Source: CAXQRU01 sp964226685 (GTDB taxonomy: Bacteria; Pseudomonadota; Gammaproteobacteria; Pseudomonadales; Cellvibrionaceae). From it: 23,142 nucleotides of DNA. The notes below the pieces were generated by a model. That model was not told the DNA's origin. It ran no database searches and saw only the letters and a list, made by a program, of their open reading frames with translations. The stretch's first letter is position 1. Each line of letters starts with the position of its first letter. Shown here piece after piece: positions 6,922 through 14,821 of this stretch. The translations under genes were made by a program, and so were the position numbers. Where the stretch lies: NCBI GenBank assembly GCA_964226685.1, contig CAXQRU010000059.1, positions 1 through 23,142 of the forward strand, read 5' to 3'.

Positions 6922-9017
6922 TAGTTTTTATCTCGGGTGACTTTTTCCACAAAGCGCATGGCTTTAATTTTTCTCATAATAGTGGCCAGGTGTACCCGAT
7001 TATTGACCCCCAACGTTAGTTTGATATGGCTACGCTCAGGGTCTTTTTCGTGATAGGTAATTTTTTCAATGTGGGCACCATCTGTGATACGGCTCGCCAA
7101 TTCTGCAATAACACCTCGCTCTGAACCCACCACAATTAACAACTCGACCAAGAACTCACCCGAGACATCGGGAGACCAACTGACCTCACTCAGCTTATCT
7201 GGGTCTTGACGCATATCCGCGACATTTTTGCAGGTATCCAGGTGAATCACCAGGCCTTTGCCGCTGCTCATATAACCGACTATTGGATCGCCAGGGATAG
7301 GGCGGCAGCATCGAGATAGCGTAATCACGGTACCATCGGTTGGGTCGATAGTTAACGGCGACTCAATATGTTTGGCTAACTCGTCGGCTTTCTCTGGCAC
7401 AATCGCCTTGGCAATCACCGTACTCATACGATTACCCAAGCCCACATCGGCCAATAGATCATCCCAACTTTCCAGAGAAAAAGCCTGCAATAATTGCTGG
7501 ATTTGATCTTCACTGATCGCATCAAAGTCGACATCTAAGGTTTTAAGCGTCCGGCTTAACATTCGCTTACCAAGGCTAATCGCTTCTTGCCGGTGAAAAT
7601 GCTTGAGGTAGTGGCGAATCGCACTGCGAGCCTTACTGGTTTTGACGGTATCGAGCCAAATGGCTTTAGGGCTGGCCTTTTCACTGGTGATGATGCTGAC
7701 TTGCTCACCATTTTCCAAAACCTGCGACAAGGAAGCTAAGCGATTATTGATTCGACAGGCCACACAAGAGTTACCAATATCAGTATGGATGGCATAGGCA
7801 AAATCAACGGCTGTGGCGCCTGCGGGCAACTCTACAATTTTTCCCTTGGGCGTGAACACATAGACTTCATCAGAGAAGAAATCATTTTTTACGTGCTCAA
7901 TAAACTCTAAGGAGCTACCCGCATGCTGCTGCAGTTCCAACAAACCCTTAATCCAGCGACGAGCACGTGCCTGGCTGGCACTACCTTCATCCTCTTTGTA
8001 AAGCCAGTGGGCGGCTATACCCGTGGTGGCAATCGCATCCATCTCTTTGGTGCGAATTTGCACTTCGATGGGCACATTTTGTACGCCATTTAAAATCGTA
8101 TGGATAGATTGGTAGCCATTCGCTTTGGGGATTGCAATATAGTCTTTGAGCATTCCCATTAATGGCTTATACAAGGTATGCATGGCTCCCAGCACCCGGT
8201 AGCAGGTTTGCACATCTTCGGTAATAATGCGAAAAGCAAACACATCGGTAATATCGCGAAAGCGCTTTTTACCTTCCATTTTGCGATAGATACTGTAAAG
8301 GTGCTTTTCGCGGCCAGTCACTTCCGCTTCGATGCCCCAGCGAGCCAATTGCTTCTCAATCGACTGACGAATGTGATCCACCAGCTCTTTTTGCTTGGCT
8401 CGCACCGCTTTAACCGCCGCTTGCAGACGTTTTGAGCGCAAGGGGTACAAGGCCTTAAAGCCCCGTTCCTCAAACTCTATCCGTATGTCTTGCATGCCCA
8501 AGCGACCCGCGATACGAGCGTAAATTTCGAGGGTCTCGCGAGCCACTCGGCGGCGCTTATGGGCCTTTAATGGGCCCAAGGTTCTCATATTATGCAGACG
8601 GTCAGCCAACTTTACGACAATGACTCGGATGTCTTTGGCCATGGCCATCGCCATTTTTTCAAAGTTTTTAGCTTGCTCTTCTTCACGGCTGGCAAACTCG
8701 ATATGAGTCAGTTTACTGACCCCATCAACCAACTCAGCCACCGTCTCACCAAATTGCTCTGACAGGGCTGATTTACTAATTTCAGTATCTTCGATCACAT
8801 CGTGCAACATGGCCGCCATCAAACTGTGATGATCCATCTGCATGCCTGAGAGAATTTTTGCAACAGCTAAAGGGTGGGTAATATAGGGGTCACCACTACT
8901 GCGCATCTGGCCTTCATGGGCCTGCTCTGCGTAGTAATAAGCGCGCTTAACCAACTGGATTTTAGCTGGATCAAGATACTGAGAGAGTTGATGAACAAAG
9001 GCATCTATGGCAGACAT
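6921..9017 (-). CDS. spoT: Bifunctional (p)ppGpp synthetase/hydrolase SpoT
   Basis: SpoT balances the alarmone (p)ppGpp, hydrolysing it through an N-terminal HD domain and making it weakly through a RelA/SpoT synthetase domain in response to fatty-acid, carbon or phosphate stress. The 698-residue protein is full length. The HD metal motif HDVIEDT (72-78) is intact, so hydrolase activity is expected. Synthetase motifs are GREKHLYSIYRKM (236-248), DYIAIPKANGYQSIHT (292-307) and EVQIRT (318-323). A TGS domain follows (about 388-450) and an ACT domain closes the protein (about 625-695). The order gmk-rpoZ-spoT is classic for gammaproteobacteria and supports SpoT over RelA. Confidence 0.97.
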   Translation of the reverse strand: MSAIDAFVHQLSQYLDPAKIQLVKRAYYYAEQAHEGQMRSSGDPYITHPLAVAKILSGMQMDHHSLMAAMLHDVIEDTEISKSALSEQFGETVAELVDGVSKLTHIEFASREEEQAKNFEKMAMAMAKDIRVIVVKLADRLHNMRTLGPLKAHKRRRVARETLEIYARIAGRLGMQDIRIEFEERGFKALYPLRSKRLQAAVKAVRAKQKELVDHIRQSIEKQLARWGIEAEVTGREKHLYSIYRKMEGKKRFRDITDVFAFRIITEDVQTCYRVLGAMHTLYKPLMGMLKDYIAIPKANGYQSIHTILNGVQNVPIEVQIRTKEMDAIATTGIAAHWLYKEDEGSASQARARRWIKGLLELQQHAGSSLEFIEHVKNDFFSDEVYVFTPKGKIVELPAGATAVDFAYAIHTDIGNSCVACRINNRLASLSQVLENGEQVSIITSEKASPKAIWLDTVKTSKARSAIRHYLKHFHRQEAISLGKRMLSRTLKTLDVDFDAISEDQIQQLLQAFSLESWDDLLADVGLGNRMSTVIAKAIVPEKADELAKHIESPLTIDPTDGTVITLSRCCRPIPGDPIVGYMSSGKGLVIHLDTCKNVADMRQDPDKLSEVSWSPDVSGEFLVELLIVVGSERGVIAELASRITDGAHIEKITYHEKDPERSHIKLTLGVNNRVHLATIMRKIKAMRFVEKVTRDKN

Positions 9018-9083
9018 AAAAACGCCTGCCTAAAGATGTGATTTAAGTCCAAAAGACCTAAGAATTGCGTAACTGCCTCCCGC

Positions 9084-9350
9084 TTACAGGCTACCGTCAG
9101 TTGCGAAAGGATCGATAGGTGTAGAGGATGTGAATTCAACACGCTCTTCACGTTGATTCAAAATGCTTGGACCGACCAAACCTTCTTCGATCTCACGCAG
9201 TGCAATGACGGTTGGCTTGTCATTTTCTTCAGCCACCATAGGCTCTTTACCACCAACGGCAATTTGACGTGCGCGCTTGGTACCCACCAAAACCAACTCA
9301 AAACGGTTAGCTACATGATCCAAACAATCTTCAACAGTAATACGAGCCAT
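9084..9350 (-). CDS. rpoZ: DNA-directed RNA polymerase omega subunit
   Basis: The omega subunit assists folding and assembly of the beta' subunit and forms part of the ppGpp binding site on RNA polymerase. The 88-residue product starts MARITVEDCLDHV, the conserved opening of RpoZ, followed by NRFELVLVGTKRARQ (16-30) and the ALREIEEG segment (50-57). The frame is open upstream, but that extension runs through the intergenic region into gmk and is not RpoZ-like, so I use ATG 9350. It lies between gmk and spoT. A sigma70-like promoter just upstream may let it and spoT be expressed apart from gmk. Confidence 0.96.
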   Translation of the reverse strand: MARITVEDCLDHVANRFELVLVGTKRARQIAVGGKEPMVAEENDKPTVIALREIEEGLVGPSILNQREERVEFTSSTPIDPFATDGSL

Positions 9351-9379
9351 AGTAAGTCTACCAAATTGCAAAACAATGG

Positions 9380-9408
9380 ATTGTACGCAATATCGATGCC
9401 TAGGACAA
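9380..9408 (-). promoter_or_regulatory. sigma70-like promoter before rpoZ
   Basis: On the minus strand TTGTCC (9403-9408) and TACAAT (9380-9385) are separated by exactly 17 bases, four of six and five of six matches to consensus. The -35 box overlaps the end of gmk. The predicted start, near 9373, gives a short leader to ATG 9350. Confidence 0.5.
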
Positions 9409-10017
9409 TAGATCAATCAGTAATTGTTGATGGGTGTGCTGCGCCCGTGTGATGACACAGCGGCGAGATACCACGATACTTTGTAATTCATTGAGCGCTT
9501 GATCAAAATTGTCGTTGACCACCAACCAATCCGCATCCACATAGTGCGACATTTCATTAATCGCCTCCCTCATGCGCGTTTCGATAACAGTATCGTCGTC
9601 CTGACCACGCCCTTTGAGTCGATCCAGCAGAGTGGCCCGAGAAGGGGGCAATATGAACACACTCAAGGCCTCTGGCATCAGCCTTTTGACCTGCTGCGCG
9701 CCCTGCCAATCAATTTCTAAAATCACATCAAAGCCCGACGCCAAAGCCTCACTAACCCACTGTGTCGAGGTACCATAGTAATTTCCAAAGACCTGAGCAT
9801 GCTCTAAAAAAGCGCCTTCATTCACCATATCGAGAAAAGCAGCTTTATCGACAAAGTGGTAATTAACTCCCTCCTGCTCACCCTCGCGCTTAGCGCGGGT
9901 CGTATGAGAAACAGATACTTTTACTCCACTATCCCGTTCTAAAAGCGCTTTTACCAGACTGGTTTTACCGGCACCAGAGGGCGCCGACACGGTCAACAAT
10001 GTACCTCGATTACTCAT
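9400..10017 (-). CDS. gmk: Guanylate kinase
   Basis: Guanylate kinase phosphorylates GMP to GDP with ATP, an essential step of purine nucleotide supply that also feeds ppGpp synthesis. The 205-residue enzyme is of normal length. The P-loop SAPSGAGKTS spans 11-20; the GMP-binding segment SVSHTTRAKREGEQEGVNY (35-53) carries the conserved Ser, Arg and Tyr; and EIDWQGAQQVK covers the second nucleotide-contact region. Its stop lies 49 bases before the rpoZ start. A perfect TATAAT -10 box upstream marks a promoter. The pairing with rpoZ and spoT places guanine nucleotide supply next to the alarmone enzyme. Confidence 0.97.
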   Translation of the reverse strand: MSNRGTLLTVSAPSGAGKTSLVKALLERDSGVKVSVSHTTRAKREGEQEGVNYHFVDKAAFLDMVNEGAFLEHAQVFGNYYGTSTQWVSEALASGFDVILEIDWQGAQQVKRLMPEALSVFILPPSRATLLDRLKGRGQDDDTVIETRMREAINEMSHYVDADWLVVNDNFDQALNELQSIVVSRRCVITRAQHTHQQLLIDLLS

Positions 10018-10047
10018 ACTGACTCTCGTTAGTGAATACTAAATTTC

Positions 10048-10076
10048 ATTATAGGGCATAGAAGGATCGAGAATAA
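10048..10076 (-). promoter_or_regulatory. sigma70-like promoter before gmk
   Basis: A perfect minus-strand TATAAT (10048-10053) lies 30 bases before the gmk ATG. The element 17 bases upstream, TTATTC (10071-10076), is a poor -35 box, so strength rests on the -10 box or an activator. The terminator of the preceding gene lies just upstream, making this the start of the gmk unit. Confidence 0.5.
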
Positions 10077-10123
10077 ACGGTCTTGGGGAAGTTTGACGGC
10101 GAAAAACGCTTTTGACTAACACC

Positions 10124-10155
10124 TAAAAACGTAGGAGCCACACAATGGCCCCTAC
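10124..10155 (-). terminator. intrinsic terminator of the subtilase operon
   Basis: On the minus strand GTAGGGGCC pairs with GGCTCCTAC (one mismatch in nine) around a 7-base loop, followed by GTTTTT. It lies 18 bases after the stop of the small exported protein and isolates that operon from gmk. The arms contain GTAGGAGC, a motif common in Pseudomonas-type REP elements, but only this copy was noticed. Confidence 0.75.
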
Positions 10156-10172
10156 AAATGAATGAGGGATGA

Positions 10173-10772
10173 TTAACGCTTGGAGCGCCGAACCCACCAA
10201 TTGGGGGTCACACTGATAACGATTTGCTTATCACTCTCCTCAACCAGACGATTGGCTACATTGAGGGCTGCCAATCCTGCATCGGTTGACACTAGGTAGG
10301 CGTATTTCGCAAACGTCAGTTGATTGGCAATTTCTAGCTGCTGGCTTTCAAACCATTGCTCCACCTCAAGTTGAGTTAAGGATGGATTCAATATAACTAC
10401 CACACCGCCAGGCAAAGCCCTCATGGAGCCACCATCTTTAAAGACTGGTGAATGATTTCGCGGTAGAGTTTGGGCGGCTTTAGTCGAGTAGGCCGTGGAA
10501 TCAACTTTCCAAATTGACACTCCCCTCTCGCTCAAAACAGGAGCACCCGTGGTAGCGGGTACCGACTTTGTCTGAATATCATCCTGACCGGCGAACTCAG
10601 CCACCAAACCAGGCATAACCCGGGATGTGCGGCGTTTATCGCCATCGTACCAAACCACCGCTTCACCCTTAGCCTCAAGAGCCTCCTTTGGGGGTTTCTC
10701 CATGGTTTGCGCCATCGAACACGCTGTTGTCGACAAACCCGCTAGCAAAACCATAATATTGACTATTTTCAT
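10173..10772 (-). CDS. exported propeptide-like protein, probable chaperone/inhibitor of the adjacent subtilase
   Basis: A 199-residue exported protein. The N-terminus is a signal peptide (about 1-21); Cys18 follows a poor lipobox (TTAC), so cleavage after SMA or lipidation are both possible. The C-terminal half (about 118-192) reads like a subtilase N-terminal propeptide: VVVILNPSLTQLEVEQWF, then FAKYAYLVSTDAGLAALNVANRLVEES, ending in VTPNWW (188-193), the usual V-x-x-x-PNW close of such domains. It starts 15 bases after the subtilase gene with a good AAAGGA, and that protease lacks such a domain. In Aeromonas sobria a downstream gene (orf2) encodes a chaperone needed to fold the kexin-like protease ASP; I infer an equivalent role. 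No enzymatic motif is visible. Confidence 0.6.
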   Translation of the reverse strand: MKIVNIMVLLAGLSTTACSMAQTMEKPPKEALEAKGEAVVWYDGDKRRTSRVMPGLVAEFAGQDDIQTKSVPATTGAPVLSERGVSIWKVDSTAYSTKAAQTLPRNHSPVFKDGGSMRALPGGVVVILNPSLTQLEVEQWFESQQLEIANQLTFAKYAYLVSTDAGLAALNVANRLVEESDKQIVISVTPNWWVRRSKR

Positions 10773-10787
10773 GACCGAATCCTTTTA

Positions 10788-12443
10788 TTAATAACCGTAA
10801 AACGTCAATTTCCAAGACTGAAAAGTGCCCACATCCCCAGCCCTTCCGTCTGCGACCCGCAATCGCCACTCACCATCGGCAGGCTCACCCATAAACTGCA
10901 CGCTACCGAAGTCCCAGGCATTAAATGGCTCACAACTGCCGACCAATGTATCATCTTCAAAGCAACCATGGGGAACAGACAACGTGCTGGTGGTGCCAGC
11001 TGGGCTGGTCAATTCGACTAGCAAATCACCTGCATAGTCATGATCACTTGCACTGAACTCTATTTTCACAAACTCGATATTGGTGATGCCGGTACCACTC
11101 ACGGTCGCCGAGTTGGCAACACCAACTAGAGAGTTATCAGGAATCAAAGTACCCACGCTAAATAAGGCTGTTTCTGAAATTTTTTGTGCAGGCAAAACAC
11201 TCCAATTGCGAGCCGCATCAACAGCCGCCTCGGCATCCACCACACCAAAGCCGTACTTTGGATTAAACCAGTAGCCTGCACCATTTTGAGACCAATTTGT
11301 ATCGACGGCATGATTTCTGCGGGCCGTGCTCGCCAATACACGCCTAACATCGCGCCAGCTTAGCTGTGGATTGGCCTGCAACATTAAGGCAGCCACACCC
11401 GCAACCATAGGGGTTGCCGACGAGGTGGCGTTCATACAAGCGGTATAATCTCGATCGCTAAGATCCCCTGCTTTTCCCGCGAAATTACCCCCAAGGTTGC
11501 CAGAAAGATCCGTGGTCACAATCGCCAAAGTACTGCAAAACTCTCCACCTGGAGCAGATACCAGCAGATTGGCACCAAGCTCAGAGTAGGATGACTTAAC
11601 TCCCTGAGCATTGACCGAACCCACCGCTATTACATGAGGGTTATTGGCCATACCATCGTAGTTTGAATTATCCGCTAGCTGACCAAATCCTGCGTTATGA
11701 CCATTACCCGCCGCCCACGTGTAAACAATACCTAAGCCACCTCGACCATTATTTGTGCCTGACTGAACGGCATTGCGCCAATCGCTATCGGACCGTTTCA
11801 ACTGACCAGTACCATCTTCAGGCCCCCAACTGTTATTTGAGATATCGACCACACCAATGCCTCTGGTCATGACATCCGCCTCATCAACCAAGGTAAGCCC
11901 CAGACCATAACTGACCAACTGGCTTCTTGGCGCCACTCCACGCCCACCAGTACCATTTTGGTCTCTAGCCGCAAGAATGCCCGCAACCGCAGTACCATGA
12001 TATTGACTGGTCGATGGCTGTATGACATCCGTTGCTCTAGAATAATCATAGCTTTGACCTGCTAACACATTGTCTCTCAAATCCTTATGCGTGAGCTCTA
12101 CAGGCTCGTCCACCACGGAGGTCACAACCCCTTCACCTCGACAGCTATCATCTTCGCAAGACCAGACCGGTACCACATTAATATCTTCCCCGATGGTGGC
12201 AACACTGCTATTACGACCGACTTGCCCCGTATTCAATAAATGCCATTGGGCACTAAATAATGGATCACTACTGGGCTCTGGAGGGTCAACTGGAGGCGGG
12301 GTAACTGGGGGCTCGACGATAACGGTTGGATCAGTGGTCGTAGCTGATTTTTGGCTACTACCGCCACCACCACAAGCCAATAGCGAACAGGATAGCGTTA
12401 TAAGCGTTAAGGGGGTTGAGTAACGTCGTAATAGGGTTAACAT
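10788..12443 (-). CDS. lipoprotein subtilisin/kexin-like serine protease (S8) with P domain
   Basis: Predicted extracytoplasmic serine endopeptidase, 551 residues. The signal peptide ends in a classic lipobox LLAC with lipidation at Cys24, then a Gly/Ser and Pro-rich linker (25-58). The subtilase domain begins at PLFSAQWHLLNTGQ (61-74). Triad residues are Asp112 (SVVDEP), His149 (QYHGTAVAG) and Ser341 (NATSSATP); Asn247 in AAGNG forms the oxyanion hole. Residues about 435-551 form a proprotein-convertase P domain, ending GDVGTFQSWKLTFYG. No propeptide lies between linker and catalytic domain. ATG 12443 is chosen because it gives the lipoprotein signal and has AAGGAG 11 bases upstream; the frame extends 29 codons further. 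It is an operon with the small exported gene. Confidence 0.9.
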   Translation of the reverse strand: MLTLLRRYSTPLTLITLSCSLLACGGGGSSQKSATTTDPTVIVEPPVTPPPVDPPEPSSDPLFSAQWHLLNTGQVGRNSSVATIGEDINVVPVWSCEDDSCRGEGVVTSVVDEPVELTHKDLRDNVLAGQSYDYSRATDVIQPSTSQYHGTAVAGILAARDQNGTGGRGVAPRSQLVSYGLGLTLVDEADVMTRGIGVVDISNNSWGPEDGTGQLKRSDSDWRNAVQSGTNNGRGGLGIVYTWAAGNGHNAGFGQLADNSNYDGMANNPHVIAVGSVNAQGVKSSYSELGANLLVSAPGGEFCSTLAIVTTDLSGNLGGNFAGKAGDLSDRDYTACMNATSSATPMVAGVAALMLQANPQLSWRDVRRVLASTARRNHAVDTNWSQNGAGYWFNPKYGFGVVDAEAAVDAARNWSVLPAQKISETALFSVGTLIPDNSLVGVANSATVSGTGITNIEFVKIEFSASDHDYAGDLLVELTSPAGTTSTLSVPHGCFEDDTLVGSCEPFNAWDFGSVQFMGEPADGEWRLRVADGRAGDVGTFQSWKLTFYGY

Positions 12444-12575
12444 GTGTTGGTACACTCCTTGAAATATCCAATCATTTTTATTGTGGCTGATCGATGTTCG
12501 AGTGTATGACAATATACGCGTCATTCTCAACCACTAATTCAGCCATTAGGGTGACCGAGTTATCAGATTTGCCAA

Positions 12576-13511
12576 CTACGCCCAGTAGTATCGAACAATG
12601 TGGAAAAAGACTGGGGCCGAGAAACAAATGGAATCGAGCCTATCTAAAATACCGCCATGGCCTTGTACCGTAGCTCCCCAGTCCTTAATACCGACATCGC
12701 GCTTGATGGCGGACATCACCAAGCCACCCAAAAAGCCCATCAAACAAATGATGAATGCCAACAGTAAAGCTTGCCAGAAAGTAAACGGTGTAACCCACCA
12801 CAACAAACCACCTACCAGTGATGCACTAGCCACACCTCCAATAAAACCTTCCACCGTTTTTGAAGGCGATAGCGTTGGTGCTATTTTGTGGCGACCACAC
12901 AATTTACCCCAGACATACTGAAGCACATCACTGCCCTGGGCCACGATGATTAAAAAGGCAATTAGAGCAATTTGCTGCCCGCCCTCAAATCCATCGATCT
13001 GGAGTATTAGCAAGGCGGGCACATGGGAAATACAAAACACTGAGATCATAAGACCCCATTGAATTTTGGCGGCACGCTCTAAAAAGCGGGTACTATCGGC
13101 GCCAAAGATAGCCAAAATAGGCAAAGCCAGGAAACCATAAACGGGAATAAAAATGGAGAACATGCCGTACCATTGAGTCCAAATGAAATAGTATTGCATT
13201 GGCAAGGCCACATAAAAACTGGCCACCAAAGCCCAGTGATCGGCGCGCCGGGTGTAAGTAATGGTAAGGAACTCTCGCAACGCGAAAAAAGAAATCAACA
13301 CAAATAAGGTGTTTACACCATTAAGCCCAAACATAAAAGCCAAGCCCAAAATGGCCACCATCCACCACCAGGCATTGATGCGAGCGTTGAGATTATCAAT
13401 GACAGCGTGTGGCTGACCGGGCGAAAGCTTGCGCTTCAAAATCCAGCCTATTATCGAGGCCAATAACAAGACGACACCAACCCCCAAAAATAAGCGCTGC
13501 ACATCACTCAT
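12576..13511 (-). CDS. CdsA-family phosphatidate cytidylyltransferase, YnbB-like
   Basis: Integral membrane enzyme expected to make CDP-diacylglycerol or a similar CDP-lipid from phosphatidate and CTP. The 311 residues have about eight hydrophobic segments and the full CDP-DAG synthase signature from Ser267 to Asp293 (SAIKR, then KD at 276-277, GHGGILDRLD at 284-293). The GSDVLQYVWGKLCGR stretch (193-207) and SPSKTVEGFIGG (215-226) complete the family core. Sequence details resemble E. coli YnbB more than housekeeping CdsA, as I recall them. It overlaps the acyltransferase gene by 8 bases. The neighbouring YnbA-like enzyme would use its CDP-lipid product, so this is probably a pathway-dedicated paralogue. 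A separate essential cdsA should exist elsewhere. Confidence 0.9.
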   Translation of the reverse strand: MSDVQRLFLGVGVVLLLASIIGWILKRKLSPGQPHAVIDNLNARINAWWWMVAILGLAFMFGLNGVNTLFVLISFFALREFLTITYTRRADHWALVASFYVALPMQYYFIWTQWYGMFSIFIPVYGFLALPILAIFGADSTRFLERAAKIQWGLMISVFCISHVPALLILQIDGFEGGQQIALIAFLIIVAQGSDVLQYVWGKLCGRHKIAPTLSPSKTVEGFIGGVASASLVGGLLWWVTPFTFWQALLLAFIICLMGFLGGLVMSAIKRDVGIKDWGATVQGHGGILDRLDSICFSAPVFFHIVRYYWA

Positions 13512-14127
13512 CAGAGTTTTCTCCTAAATTAAGCAGGGACTGCTTCGCCTTAGCCATGAATTCGGCCTTACTCATTCCATTGTCCATCGACCAAGCCTGA
13601 CCGTAAACCAACTGACACAACAAGGGCACCGGCAGCCAACGACCTTTGGGTAAGACCCGACTAATATTGTTGATCCAGACTGGCACAAAAAGAGTATTGG
13701 GACGGCGCTTAGCCAAATGATAAATGCCCGCTTTAAAGGGCAATAAAGGCTCATCAGTGAGGTTTCGAGTACCTTCAGGGAAGATAATCAAAGAATCCCC
13801 CTGATCCAGAGCCCCCTCCATTTGATCTATTAACAAGGTGGCATCACGCAGGGCCGCCCGATCAATCATCAGGGCTCGAAAGACCTTGTCACCAATAAAG
13901 AATCGAGTGCGAGAAACCGACCAATAATCTTTACCCGCAATGGGGCGAGTGCGCGCTCTCATCGAAGCGGACAGAGACGCCCAAAGCAACACAAAATCCC
14001 CATGACTAGTGTGATTGGCGTAGTAAACACAGGGCTCAACAACCGGCTCAGAGCGCGATATAGCCTGAGCACCCGTCAGCCATTGAGAGACCGAAGCAAT
14101 GCTTTGAGCCACAATGCGTTCAATCAT
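13504..14127 (-). CDS. PlsC-like 1-acylglycerol-3-phosphate acyltransferase
   Basis: Predicted membrane-associated acyltransferase transferring a fatty acyl group to lysophosphatidic acid or a related lysolipid. The 207 residues hold the family motifs HTSHGD (HX4D, 39-44) and FPEGTR (116-121), followed by LPFKAGIYHLA (129-139). Motif spacing is normal for PlsC. The frame extends 30 codons further upstream, but ATG 14127 overlaps the stop of the previous gene as ATGA and suits the family, so I start there. Its 3' end overlaps the CdsA-like gene by 8 bases. The order phosphatidyltransferase, acyltransferase, cytidylyltransferase suggests that it supplies the phosphatidate used by the next enzyme. 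E. coli ynbABC, as I recall it, has no PlsC here. Confidence 0.88.
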   Translation of the reverse strand: MIERIVAQSIASVSQWLTGAQAISRSEPVVEPCVYYANHTSHGDFVLLWASLSASMRARTRPIAGKDYWSVSRTRFFIGDKVFRALMIDRAALRDATLLIDQMEGALDQGDSLIIFPEGTRNLTDEPLLPFKAGIYHLAKRRPNTLFVPVWINNISRVLPKGRWLPVPLLCQLVYGQAWSMDNGMSKAEFMAKAKQSLLNLGENSDE

Positions 14128-14717
14128 AAGCCAGCCCGAACGCGACGCAACAGGGAAAATACCAACAGCGCAATCACTAACCCAAGTAAATGATTCACCC
14201 ATAAAGGCGCCCCCCACAGGCCGACCCAGAGGGCTAACGCTCCAAATACGAATGCTCGATCACTCTTACCCATCGGGCCATGATAGTGGCGCTGGCCACC
14301 CGTCGCTTGACCCAATATGCCTGCCGTCTCCACCAAGGCCGACAACCAGATAATAATCAACACCAACCACCCTTCCACCCCCGTAACATGGATAAAGGGA
14401 AAATACAGGGCCGCATCGGAAATAATATCAGTCAGCTCATTGAGATAGCCGCCCAAGGTAGTTTTTTGATTGTGCTCGCGCGCTAACATGCCATCAATGG
14501 CATTGAGTGCCATGCGCAAAAACATCCAGGCGGGCAAAACCAATAGCCATTCTTCCTCTAAGAGATCCAACTTGTGGGTCAAAAACACACCCAAACCAAT
14601 AGAAACAAAACACGCCAGCAGCGTCACCTGATTAGCGGTGACGCCAATGGTCGCCAGCCTTATCACCAAGGGGCGCAGGAGGCTTTGAAAGCGGCTTTTG
14701 AGAGCATAAATAGACAT
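14124..14717 (-). CDS. CDP-alcohol phosphatidyltransferase, YnbA-like
   Basis: Membrane enzyme of the family that joins a CDP-lipid to an alcohol, releasing CMP. The 197-residue protein has about five or six helices. The catalytic motif is recognisable at 75-97: DGMLAR (75-80), eight residues, Gly89, then Asn93 and Asp97. Two of the usual four aspartates are asparagine (Asn72 and Asn93), as in the YnbA sequence I recall. ATG 14717 is chosen over ATG 14756 because MSIYALKSRFQSLLRP aligns with the E. coli YnbA start. It has no Shine-Dalgarno, and TACACT sits six bases upstream, so the transcript could be leaderless. The alcohol substrate is unknown. First gene of a tight three-gene operon. Confidence 0.85.
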   Translation of the reverse strand: MSIYALKSRFQSLLRPLVIRLATIGVTANQVTLLACFVSIGLGVFLTHKLDLLEEEWLLVLPAWMFLRMALNAIDGMLAREHNQKTTLGGYLNELTDIISDAALYFPFIHVTGVEGWLVLIIIWLSALVETAGILGQATGGQRHYHGPMGKSDRAFVFGALALWVGLWGAPLWVNHLLGLVIALLVFSLLRRVRAGL

Positions 14718-14808
14718 GCGAGCAGTGTAGCGGCTAGACCTCAAAAACAAAAGCATGATTGCGCTTGAAATCCTCTACAAATTCACCTAACGTGTCGAGG
14801 AACATTTT

Positions 14809-14813
14809 AAGGA
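14809..14813 (+). promoter_or_regulatory. Shine-Dalgarno fixing the start of the hydrolase-methyltransferase gene
   Basis: AAGGA lies eight bases before ATG 14822. The ATG at 14813 is too close to use it, and starts further upstream encode non-conserved residues. The 104-base divergent region also has a weak TTGAAA (14765-14770), 17 bases, TAACGT (14788-14793) arrangement for this gene. Confidence 0.6.
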
Positions 14814-14821
14814 TGGAATTT

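Noticed and set aside
10131..10155. REP-type repeat (GTAGGAGC motif)
   Set aside because: Only one copy was noticed, and it is fully explained as the stem of a terminator with a T-run on the minus strand.
12070..12423. 117-codon open frame on the plus strand
   Set aside because: It lies wholly antisense to the subtilase gene, has no family motif and reflects the Gly/Pro-rich coding on the other strand.
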